Source: Prevotellaceae bacterium (GTDB taxonomy: Bacteria > Bacteroidota > Bacteroidia > Bacteroidales > Paludibacteraceae). Taken from it: a stretch of DNA of 46,084 bases. The stretch is from NCBI GenBank assembly GCA_031261165.1, contig JAISJU010000088.1, positions 1 through 46,084 of the forward strand, read 5' to 3'. A model generated the notes under the pieces. That model had not been told where the DNA came from and did not search any database. It was given only the letters and a program-made list of their open reading frames with translations. This document shows positions 30,888 to 38,879 of this stretch, in pieces. Within the stretch, counting starts at the first letter, position 1; each line of letters starts with the position of its first letter. A program made the translations under genes and the position numbers.

Positions 30888-33881
30888 TTACTTTGCCATT
30901 AATCGTTTTAATATTTCGTGTCCATCTTCAAAAGCCTTTGTTTCTGTCCAATTTTTGTTTACATTTTTCCTAATTATATAAACACAATCTTTGTCGAATA
31001 TTTTTTCTTGTAGCAACACATTGTCACTTGGATTTTGTTCAAATATTTCATTAAGAAAAAACTTTGCAACTTTATTGGCATTTGGATTTTCGAGTTTGTT
31101 TTTATTTAAAGAAATTTTTGCCGCAATCAAATCAAAACTCGTTGGCGAAAATTCCACATCAAACAATTCCGGATTTTTTAGATACATACTAACTACATCG
31201 GTCAAAGTTTGTTTATATACTTCCAATTCTGTTTGCTTTGGCGATGTTTTCTTTTCGGGCAAAAAATAATCTCTAATTCTCTGCTTTTCTATGTATGACA
31301 AATCGTATAAATCAAAAATCAAACCGTTTAATTTACGAGCAATTTTTTCTGAATATTCATATTTTCCTTCTGTTAAATCTTGACTGATTTCTGAGATTTC
31401 GGCGACCAAGTCTTCGTTTAATTCTTTGGGAATGGGAATGGATAAAAGAGCATTTTTATCCAATTTAGCCCAAGAACTATTAAATCTATTTGCCAATGCT
31501 ATATTTAATATGTATCCTATAAAATAGGAGTTGATAATAGCTGTAAATAAAGGATACAAATTGTTATCCTTTAATCTCAAAACATAAATATCGTCGGTAT
31601 ATACTGTCGTTTTTTTATCAAAAACTGCTGGTATAAAGTATTTGCCATTAATCTTTTTTACTATTCTTCTGCACAATAATTTATTTCCTTCAAAAAATCC
31701 AATATCTTTATTTCTTCGATATTTTTTCTCTATTATATCATTAGGGTTCAAATATTTCTTAGAATAATAAGAAAACGGAAATATGTCGTTATAATCCACA
31801 CAAGGAGTAGAAAATATTCCAGTCTGAGATTCTGAAAAAAAATGTTGCATAAAATTAGATTTCATCTTTGCTTGTTCTTCTTCATTATGCAATTCTTTAC
31901 CATTTGCATTATTGTGTTTTGCAATTACATCATTTCGTATTATTCCAATACCTACAGCACACGAAGATACATACTCGTTCAATGGAATGCACTCTTTTGA
32001 AATAGTGTTTATTATCTCTAAATCATACTCATTTCCAATATAGTAATCTCTTAATCGTAGTCCGTCTTTTGTTAATGTTTGCTGTAAAATCTCTATAACA
32101 CTATCTTCTTGAATAATAAGCAGGTTAAACGGCTTCTCAGAAAATAGTCCCATATCCACAGGATAATAGGCTATTTTATTGTTACTTTGTGTGTTATTTG
32201 TGAATACAACTGACACAACACCTTCTTTTGCTTTTTCAAATAGAATATCCTTTACTCTCGAAAGCTCATAAATTTTTTCTATGTTATAGTTGGAATAAAA
32301 ATATTGTTGAAAATCACAAAAGAAATTGTTATAGAAATTAGAATTATTTGACACGAAACCAAATCTCGTATTCTGCTTGCTCCAATCTTTTATTTTCAAA
32401 AAGAAACATTGTGAAATTTGATATTGACCAACAATATTTTTTGCTTTTGTTGTTGTTTTATTATCTAATTTCACTTCATACTTATTCAAAAAAGCAATCT
32501 CTTCCGAAAACACGGTTTCATCTTTTATTTTAAAAAATGGTGGATTGCCAACTATAAAATCAAAATTTTCATTATTAAATGGTTTGTCATCTTTAATACT
32601 TAATGAATTTGCACATTTAATATTATCAAAAAAAGAATATTGGTTAAATAAATCTATTTCCTTGTTTTGTTGCAACTGTTCTGCAATGTAATTTCTTATT
32701 TCTATTGGGTCTATATCTTTAAATATTTGCAAAGAAAGAGAGAAAATAGCAAATCGTTGTGCTATCGGGAATTTTTCAATGCCGAATATATATTTAGATA
32801 AAATTTCTGTTCTATGCTGTATTTTCTTGGCTGCACTCCATTTCTTATCTTCTTCGCTGATTTTCAGTAATTTCTGAAAAGCCGTTACCAAAAACATTCC
32901 CGAACCACAAGCAGGGTCTAAAACTTTGCCCTTTTCTGTAATAACATCATCTACAATCAGTTGTGCTAATTTTCTGGGTGTATAATAAATACCGTTTGCC
33001 TTTTGTTCTTTACTTAAAAATGCTTCATAAATATAACTGATTAGTTCAATAGGAAGTACATTAAATTGAAAATCGAATAATCTTAACTGTTTTGTTTTTA
33101 AATCAGCAGACAAACTTGTATATATTAAATTACAAACTTCTTTTGTTAGATATTTGTCCTCTATTTTTGGGTCGTCAAATAGATTATTGTTGAAAATTTC
33201 GTGAATTATTTTAAATAATTTATTCAATTTAGAAGGGTTGCCTTCTTGCAATAGTTGTTTATAGTCCAAATCACTATCACCAAAATAGTGTTTATAAAAC
33301 ACTGAATTAATAATGTGATTATCATCTAAAAACTTAGCATACAAAGTTCTGTCAATCCACGCCTGCACTATATCTTCCTTATGAATTAGTTTTTGTAATT
33401 CTTTTCTCAAAATTTTTAAGGTTTCAACTAATTCTTTATCAATAGTTTTTGTCTTTGCTTTTTTCAAGAAATCAGCATAACTTAACCAAAAAGCCCCACT
33501 ATCGAATTGCCATTTTTTTATTTTTTCAAAATATGTGGCTTCCTCTTTTGTTACATCAAATGTATCAAATTCTATTAAATCTTCTTTGGGGTTTCCTTTG
33601 GCATAACAAAGGCGCAAATGAGTTTCATCTGTTGGATAGAAAAATGAAGATGCAGAATTTTCATTCCAAATACTTTTACGGATTTTCTCTAAATTTTCTT
33701 CGGAAGGTGTGATAGTAATTAAATAGAATGAGGCATCTGTCTGATTTTTATTGTCATAAAAAAACACATTGCCTTTCAAAAATTCTTCTTTTCTTGACAA
33801 TAAATTATCTGACTTCAAATCTTGTTTGAAATCAAAATTTAACAAAGAAAAGTAACGTTCTATTAAGTGATTAATTATCAT
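30888..33881 (-). CDS. N6-adenine DNA methyltransferase (Eco57I-like, large)
   Basis: A 997-residue protein. Motif X-like NGIYYTPRKLAQLIVDD and the SAM-binding motif I DPACGSGMFLVTAF lie at about residues 297-335. The catalytic motif IV NPPF lies in FDFIVGNPPFFKIK at ~446. The C-terminal half contains a region typical of target recognition (NRFNSSWAKLDKNALLSIPI). The first 290 residues carry no obvious nuclease motif, so cleavage probably depends on the downstream gene at 30177. A minus-strand TATCTTTG at 33921-33928 may be its promoter. The gene is markedly AT-rich. Type IIG or ISP-like single-chain activity remains possible. Confidence 0.85.
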   Translation of the reverse strand: MIINHLIERYFSLLNFDFKQDLKSDNLLSRKEEFLKGNVFFYDNKNQTDASFYLITITPSEENLEKIRKSIWNENSASSFFYPTDETHLRLCYAKGNPKEDLIEFDTFDVTKEEATYFEKIKKWQFDSGAFWLSYADFLKKAKTKTIDKELVETLKILRKELQKLIHKEDIVQAWIDRTLYAKFLDDNHIINSVFYKHYFGDSDLDYKQLLQEGNPSKLNKLFKIIHEIFNNNLFDDPKIEDKYLTKEVCNLIYTSLSADLKTKQLRLFDFQFNVLPIELISYIYEAFLSKEQKANGIYYTPRKLAQLIVDDVITEKGKVLDPACGSGMFLVTAFQKLLKISEEDKKWSAAKKIQHRTEILSKYIFGIEKFPIAQRFAIFSLSLQIFKDIDPIEIRNYIAEQLQQNKEIDLFNQYSFFDNIKCANSLSIKDDKPFNNENFDFIVGNPPFFKIKDETVFSEEIAFLNKYEVKLDNKTTTKAKNIVGQYQISQCFFLKIKDWSKQNTRFGFVSNNSNFYNNFFCDFQQYFYSNYNIEKIYELSRVKDILFEKAKEGVVSVVFTNNTQSNNKIAYYPVDMGLFSEKPFNLLIIQEDSVIEILQQTLTKDGLRLRDYYIGNEYDLEIINTISKECIPLNEYVSSCAVGIGIIRNDVIAKHNNANGKELHNEEEQAKMKSNFMQHFFSESQTGIFSTPCVDYNDIFPFSYYSKKYLNPNDIIEKKYRRNKDIGFFEGNKLLCRRIVKKINGKYFIPAVFDKKTTVYTDDIYVLRLKDNNLYPLFTAIINSYFIGYILNIALANRFNSSWAKLDKNALLSIPIPKELNEDLVAEISEISQDLTEGKYEYSEKIARKLNGLIFDLYDLSYIEKQRIRDYFLPEKKTSPKQTELEVYKQTLTDVVSMYLKNPELFDVEFSPTSFDLIAAKISLNKNKLENPNANKVAKFFLNEIFEQNPSDNVLLQEKIFDKDCVYIIRKNVNKNWTETKAFEDGHEILKRLMAK

Positions 33882-33920
33882 ATTGTTATGTGTATAATCA
33901 AAACAAATACATATAATCTA

Positions 33921-33928
33921 CAAAGATA
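33921..33928 (-). promoter_or_regulatory. -7 promoter element of the methylase-nuclease pair
   Basis: It reads TATCTTTG on the minus strand, 40 bp before the methylase ATG. Nothing else is seen in 33929-34045. Confidence 0.45.
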
Positions 33929-34045
33929 AGTCAATTGTTTTTGTTATGTCATAACACATTTGCCAATAATTGTTAATACGTCTGCATTTTTTTATTACAT
34001 ACTGCAATATCAGCCCCAAATCTTTGTTCTGACCAAACAAAAAAC

Positions 34046-35338
34046 TCATTCATACGCCCCCATACTCAGCATACTAACCTCTTTCTCGCTCAAAAAGCGA
34101 TATTTCCCGCGCTGTAAATTTTTCTTAGTCAGTCCGGCGAAATACACGCGGTCGAGCCTTTCCACGCGGTATCCCAGATGCTCAAAGATACGGCGGACAA
34201 TGCGGTTTCGCCCGCTATGGATTTCGATGCCCACCTGCTTTTTGTCCGTTTCATCAACGTAACTGATGTTGTCCGCGCGGATTTCGCCGTCATCAAGCGC
34301 AATGCCGCCCGCGATGGTTTCCATATCGGCTTTGGTAAGGGCTTTGTCGAGGAAAACGTGGTAAATCTTCTTTTTGTTGTATTTCGGGTGCATCAGCCGT
34401 GCGGCGAGGTCGCCGTCATTGGTAAGCAGCAGTACGCCGGTGGTGTTGCGGTCGAGCCGCCCAACGGGGTACACGCGCTCGGTGCAGGCGTCTTTTATCA
34501 AGTCCATCACCGTGTGGCGTTCCTGCGGGTCGTCTGACGTGGTTAAGCAGTCTTTCGGCTTGTTGAGCAGGATATACACCTTCTTTTCCGAGCGCACGAG
34601 TTGGTCGTGAAACAGCACTTTGTCGTTGAACGACACCTTTGTGCCCATTTCGGTAACCACCTGCCCATTGACGCTTACCACGCCCGCTTTGATATACTCG
34701 TCAGCCTCGCGGCGCGAACAGATGCCCGCATTTGCCAAAAAGCGGTTGAGGCGGATTTCGCTGTTTTCGTGCAAGGTACGCCTTTTGAACTCGATTTGTT
34801 TTTTCAGGCTGTATTTGGCGTTCGGGTCATAATCGGCATCGTGGTTTCGACTGCGCTCAACCACCGGTTTTCTGTCGTCATCGTTGCGTTTAAAAAACGG
34901 TTTTCCTTCCGAACTCGGTTTAAATCTCGGTCTTTTTTCAGATGGTTTGTCGTCGAAATTACGTTTAAATGCGGGTTTATCTTCAAAATCGCGTTTGAAT
35001 TTGGGTTTCTCAGACGCCTCAAAATCCTTTTTGAATCTTGGTTTTTCTTCAAAATCGCGTTTGAACTTTGGCTTTTCAAACGGTTTATCTCCAAAACTCT
35101 TTTTGAATTTGGGCTTTTCTTCGGAATCACGGCGGAATTTGGGTTTTTCAAACGGTTTATCTCCAAAATCTTTTTTGAATTTGGGCTTATCATCGGAATC
35201 ACGGCGGAATTTTGGTTTTTCCGAAAAGTCAGATTTCTTATCTTTATTATAAGAAGAATTATCTTTGTTAGATGATGATTTGAAAGTCTTTTTAAATGGT
35301 TTTGCCGGCTTTGCGGCGGGGCGATTTGGTGTTCTCAT
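34046..35338 (-). CDS. 23S rRNA pseudouridine synthase RluB-like with long low-complexity N-terminus
   Basis: A 430-residue RsuA/RluB-family enzyme. Residues ~195-250 form the S4 RNA-binding domain (IRLNRFLANAGICSRREADE). The catalytic domain follows, with the Asp motif VGRLDRNTTGVLLLTNDGDLA broken around residue 290, and the C-terminal HSGRNRIVRRIFEHLGYRVE. The first ~180 residues are a tandem array of K-P-K-F-K/R-R-D-F/S-E/D-x-K-P blocks, basic and disordered. KPVVERSRNHD, just before the conserved part, is encoded by a fragment of the palindromic repeat (34842-34868). A minus-strand TACCTTTG at 35361-35368 favours the ATG at 35338 over the frame start at 35389. Confidence 0.9.
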   Translation of the reverse strand: MRTPNRPAAKPAKPFKKTFKSSSNKDNSSYNKDKKSDFSEKPKFRRDSDDKPKFKKDFGDKPFEKPKFRRDSEEKPKFKKSFGDKPFEKPKFKRDFEEKPRFKKDFEASEKPKFKRDFEDKPAFKRNFDDKPSEKRPRFKPSSEGKPFFKRNDDDRKPVVERSRNHDADYDPNAKYSLKKQIEFKRRTLHENSEIRLNRFLANAGICSRREADEYIKAGVVSVNGQVVTEMGTKVSFNDKVLFHDQLVRSEKKVYILLNKPKDCLTTSDDPQERHTVMDLIKDACTERVYPVGRLDRNTTGVLLLTNDGDLAARLMHPKYNKKKIYHVFLDKALTKADMETIAGGIALDDGEIRADNISYVDETDKKQVGIEIHSGRNRIVRRIFEHLGYRVERLDRVYFAGLTKKNLQRGKYRFLSEKEVSMLSMGAYE

Positions 35339-35360
35339 TTTTTGTGTATAAATTTTCGGG

Positions 35361-35368
35361 CAAAGGTA
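35361..35368 (-). promoter_or_regulatory. -7 promoter element of the RluB-like gene
   Basis: It reads TACCTTTG on the minus strand. It lies inside the longer reading-frame extension and therefore supports the 35338 start. Confidence 0.55.
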
Positions 35369-35485
35369 TATGAAATTTCTAAATTTCACAAGTGCAAAGG
35401 GCAGACTTGTAACAAATAGAGGTAAAAAAAAACTTTTCCAAAGTTTTAAAACTCCGGAAAAGTTCTCTTTTAGCAGAATAAAATC

Positions 35486-35944
35486 TTACTCTACGATTTC
35501 GATTTGCGTCAATTCATACATTTCTGCATTTTCGCCGGTGATGTGCTTGCCTTCCATATCAAGTTGTATCAATCTGCCTTCGCCAACCTGATAATAGGGC
35601 GGAATGCTGGCATCGTTTGCCAGAGTGATGGTGCCGCCTTTGTCGTCCCACGAAAAACTGCCCGAAATTTCTGTGACGGGGCTTTTTCCCTTGCCCAGAT
35701 AATCGTAACTCAACTGATAAGTGCTGTCGCTCAGCACAATGGTTACGTTGATGCCCTCGCAGTCGGCACAGGGGATAACGCCTGTGTACGTGCCTTTCCA
35801 ATTCACACTGATGCGAGAATTGTCTGCCATCTCGGTGATAACAATCTCCTCTTGATTGTGTTGCTTCTGTCCGCCTCCGCAAGACGCAAAGCCTGCTGCT
35901 GATAAAATGGCAATCGCAATTGCCGAAAAACATACTTTTTTCAT
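35486..35944 (-). CDS. NlpE-like copper-resistance/envelope-stress lipoprotein
   Basis: A 152-residue lipoprotein (signal MKKVCFSAIAIAILSAAGFASC, Cys then GGGQ). The mature domain is NlpE N-terminal-like: WKGTYTGVIPCADCEGINVT with the CxxC pair, followed by IVLSDSTYQLSYDYLGKG and GSFSWDDKGGTITLAN. In E. coli, NlpE senses surface contact and lipoprotein-trafficking defects; Bacteroidetes forms of this short type are uncharacterised. The upstream frame extension to 36070 (42 codons) has no signal peptide in place, so the Met at 35944 is chosen. Between 35945 and 36231 no further gene is seen. Confidence 0.8.
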   Translation of the reverse strand: MKKVCFSAIAIAILSAAGFASCGGGQKQHNQEEIVITEMADNSRISVNWKGTYTGVIPCADCEGINVTIVLSDSTYQLSYDYLGKGKSPVTEISGSFSWDDKGGTITLANDASIPPYYQVGEGRLIQLDMEGKHITGENAEMYELTQIEIVE

Positions 35945-36231
35945 TTTGTTTTTTGTTTTTAAATTATGAATATAGTAAACAGGTTTTTGTTTTTTCAAGT
36001 GTAACCCATCACTTTGGTGATGTAATAAATTAAAACACAAATAAAAAGACCAAACGGGGACATTCCCCACCGGAATTATTTCGGTGCAAAGTAAGAAATA
36101 AAAATTGACATAAACAAATAAAAAAGAATATTTCGCAATATTTTTTTTGAAACTCCCTTAAATACGCCTGCTTCGTTGGGCATTGTACAAAATAAATAAA
36201 AGAAATCTGCGTATCCCGCCGCCAGGTGTAG

Positions 36232-36375
36232 GGGCGGAAAATTTTCCGCCCTTTCATTTGGTTGATTGTAGGGGCGTATTGCATACGCCCTGATGAAAAA
36301 TGCGAAAATGCGGGCGTATGCAATACGCCCCTACGGGCAATCAAAATAAAAGAGAGGGCGAAAAATATTTCGCCC
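36232..36375. repeat. Cluster of four GGGCG...CGCCC palindromes
   Basis: Palindromes at 36232-36251 (GGGCGGAAAATTTTCCGCCC), 36272-36290 (GGGCGTATTGCATACGCCC), 36312-36330 (the inverted copy of the previous one) and 36356-36375 (GGGCGAAAAATATTTCGCCC). The second and third form a larger inverted repeat at 36269-36333. All share the TAGGGGCG outer word with 1032 and 2002. Confidence 0.75.
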
Positions 36376-36382
36376 CTACAAA

Positions 36383-36416
36383 AAACGTAACACGTTTCCA
36401 AAAACGTGTTACGTTT
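36383..36416 (-). terminator. Terminator of the TonB-dependent receptor gene
   Basis: AAACGTAACACGTTT (36383-36397) pairs exactly with 36402-36416. On the minus strand the hairpin is followed by a T run, and it lies 9 bp past the receptor stop. Confidence 0.8.
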
Positions 36417-36425
36417 CGTATTTAT

Positions 36426-38765
36426 TTAAAACGCCTGCTCCACATCAAAACTATTCTCCTCTTGCTGTTTCTGCGTTTTCTTTTTCGGTTTCAGGTTGCC
36501 GAAATTATACGAAACCGTCAAACGGACAGTGCGCCCATTGAAATACTGCTCGCTTTCCTGACGGAAATTGTCCGAGAAAATTTCCTGACGCATTTTGCGG
36601 GAATTGAAAATATCGCGCACGGAAAGATTGAGCGTGATTTTTTCCGCAAAAGTCTTTTTCAGACCGGCATCAAACGAATAAACGGGCAGTCTTTTCCCCT
36701 GCGGCAGGAGCGATGCCGATTGATAATTGCCGGTCAGTTGTGCCGAAAAGCCTTTTTGTATCAGCACGTTGCCGATGATACGCGCGTCCCACGAAAAATT
36801 CTCGTTTGTCCGTACTTCGTCAGTATTGCCGTAGAGTTTTGAGTAATAGAGATTGACGGTACTTGTTAATTCCATAATACGAAAAAATCTATCTTTGAGC
36901 GAGAGTTCCAAACCCGAATTTTGGCGCGAGGCGATGTTTTTGTAGGTTGTTTGCATCATGTTATCTTCAAACTTGCTGACCGGCTGAATAATATTGTCCG
37001 TTTGGCGCAGGTAAGCGGAGGCGGAAAGCGTGTGATTTGTCCACGTCTTGATGTAAATCAGTTCGTAAGCAAGCGCAAATGCCGGTTTCAGGTCGGGGTT
37101 GCCGTAGCGGATATTGGTAGAATCGCTTGTGTCGCGCAGCGGGTTGAGTTCGCGCCTGCCCGGGCGGTTGATGCGGCGTGTGAGGCTCAGTTGCACTTCG
37201 TTGCCTTTGCCAAAGGCTTTGGACAGGAAAATGCTCGGAAAAAAATCGTAAGACGCAGAATTGCCCTTTTCACCGATGTTTTTCCAGTCCGTGATGGTCG
37301 CCTCGCCGCGCACGCCAAGCAAATAACCCAAATCTATAAATTTCAGCGTGTTTTTATAGTTGGCATACACGGCGTGGATTTGGCGGTTGAGCGTAAAATC
37401 GTCATTCAAAATGGAATTGCGCTTTAAAATATTGCGGTCGGGCTGCCACGAACTTTTGTAACCCGCCTCCAATTTAGATTTCTCGCCAATCGGCAGCGTG
37501 TAATCCGCTTGCAACCAATATTCCTGCGAATGACGGTTTATGTCTTCTCTTCTCTCGTTGCTCGCGTTTTCGCGCAAAGTCAGATAATCCGTGTTCGAGT
37601 CGAATGTGAAATCCGAATGTCCCGCGCTTGCCGTTAATTTGTGTTCGTTCTTATCGAAAATATGCTCGTAATCAATGGAAAAATTATAGCCGAGTTGGTT
37701 GCCATCGGAAGTTGTCTTTTGCGAATAAGACTGATTGATTAACGAATACCGGTAATCGGTCGTGCGCGTGTTGCCGCCAAGCATTGTGAAACCGGAAACG
37801 CCAATGGTGTTTTTGTCGTTGATATGATAATCCACGCCCGCCCGCGCAAAAAATCCCTGATTATGGCTTTCGTTTTCGTTGTCCTGCCGCAGGTAAGTAG
37901 TGTCCTGTTCGCCAAATGACGAACGGTTGAGCCAGCCGCCGCCGTTGCGCCGATTGTTGCGGTAGTTGAGGCTGAGGTAAGTATCAAATTTTTTGTTGCT
38001 GTAATTGATGTTTCCGCCCGCGTTAAAGCCCCAGGGATAACTCGCGCCCGCCGACACCGCGCCGTAATAACCCGCTTTGCGGTCTTTGCGCAGCACCACG
38101 TTGATGATGCCCGATGTGCCTTCGGGATTGTATTTTGATGACGGATTGCTAATCACTTCTATGCTCTCCACGCTTTCGGCTGGCAGTTGTTCGAGGATTT
38201 GCCCGCGATTTTCGGCGGTCAGCCCCGATGGTTTGCCGTTAATCCACACTTGCACATTTTCATCGTTGCGCAACGAGATATTGCCCTCGTTATCCACATT
38301 TACCGAAGGGATATTTTTTAGAATTTCGTCAGCCCCCACGCCCACCGACAGCGCGTTTTGATTGACGGTATAAATTTTCTTGTCGATGTCGAATTTTGTT
38401 TGTGAGGCAATGCCGAGAACTTCTACCTCTTTGAGCATTTGCGAGTTATCGCTTAATGTGATAGGTTTCAGGTGGATATTGCTGTTCTCGGTCGAAACTT
38501 CTACTCGGCGCGTTTCGGTTTTGTAACCGATAAAACTGATGGTCAATTTATATTTTCCAAACGGCACATTCGGCAGCGAGAAATTGCCGTTTTCATCGGT
38601 CAAAACACCGCTTATCAGTGCGCTGTCTTTGTTCAGCGTAACATTAGCCGACATTACCCCCTCGCCGTCTTTATCAACCACATTGCCCGAAACCACGCCC
38701 TGCCCAAAGGCAGTGAGAATGCTGCATATAAAGAATAATGCAGCGGATATTATTTTTTTGGTCAT
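36426..38765 (-). CDS. TonB-dependent outer-membrane receptor
   Basis: A 779-residue receptor with a signal peptide (MTKKIISAALFFICSILTAFGQ). It has an N-terminal carboxypeptidase-regulatory-like domain (GVVSGNVVDKDGEGVMSANV to FIGYKTETRRVEVS), a plug domain (ADEILKNIPSVNVDNEGNIS, VQVWINGKPSGL, SIEVISNPSSKYNPEGTSG) and a long C-terminal beta-barrel. The order fits the outer-membrane barrel family 3 type of Bacteroidetes rather than SusC, and no SusD partner is adjacent. The ligand is unknown; metals, siderophores or peptides are possible. A perfect TTATCCACA word within it (about 38287) is isolated and unlikely to be a DnaA region. Confidence 0.92.
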   Translation of the reverse strand: MTKKIISAALFFICSILTAFGQGVVSGNVVDKDGEGVMSANVTLNKDSALISGVLTDENGNFSLPNVPFGKYKLTISFIGYKTETRRVEVSTENSNIHLKPITLSDNSQMLKEVEVLGIASQTKFDIDKKIYTVNQNALSVGVGADEILKNIPSVNVDNEGNISLRNDENVQVWINGKPSGLTAENRGQILEQLPAESVESIEVISNPSSKYNPEGTSGIINVVLRKDRKAGYYGAVSAGASYPWGFNAGGNINYSNKKFDTYLSLNYRNNRRNGGGWLNRSSFGEQDTTYLRQDNENESHNQGFFARAGVDYHINDKNTIGVSGFTMLGGNTRTTDYRYSLINQSYSQKTTSDGNQLGYNFSIDYEHIFDKNEHKLTASAGHSDFTFDSNTDYLTLRENASNERREDINRHSQEYWLQADYTLPIGEKSKLEAGYKSSWQPDRNILKRNSILNDDFTLNRQIHAVYANYKNTLKFIDLGYLLGVRGEATITDWKNIGEKGNSASYDFFPSIFLSKAFGKGNEVQLSLTRRINRPGRRELNPLRDTSDSTNIRYGNPDLKPAFALAYELIYIKTWTNHTLSASAYLRQTDNIIQPVSKFEDNMMQTTYKNIASRQNSGLELSLKDRFFRIMELTSTVNLYYSKLYGNTDEVRTNENFSWDARIIGNVLIQKGFSAQLTGNYQSASLLPQGKRLPVYSFDAGLKKTFAEKITLNLSVRDIFNSRKMRQEIFSDNFRQESEQYFNGRTVRLTVSYNFGNLKPKKKTQKQQEENSFDVEQAF

Positions 38766-38845
38766 TTTGTTTGTTCTGTTTTAGTAATATATTTTGACTG
38801 AGAAATAGAGAGAAAGTTTAATGCAAATTTAAAATAAAACTTGCA

Positions 38846-38875
38846 TTGATTTTTGCAAGTAAAATGCTATTTTTG
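38846..38875 (+). promoter_or_regulatory. Promoter of recQ, very close to the ATG
   Basis: TTG (38846-38848) and TATTTTTG (38868-38875) are spaced 19 bp apart. The ATG at 38880 is only 4 bp beyond the -7 element, so the message may be leaderless. Confidence 0.6.
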
Positions 38876-38879
38876 CAGA

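Noticed and set aside
34601..35275. 224-residue plus-strand ORF
   Set aside because: It lies opposite the repetitive N-terminus of the RluB-like gene. Its Phe-rich periodic protein is the antisense of the KPKF repeats.
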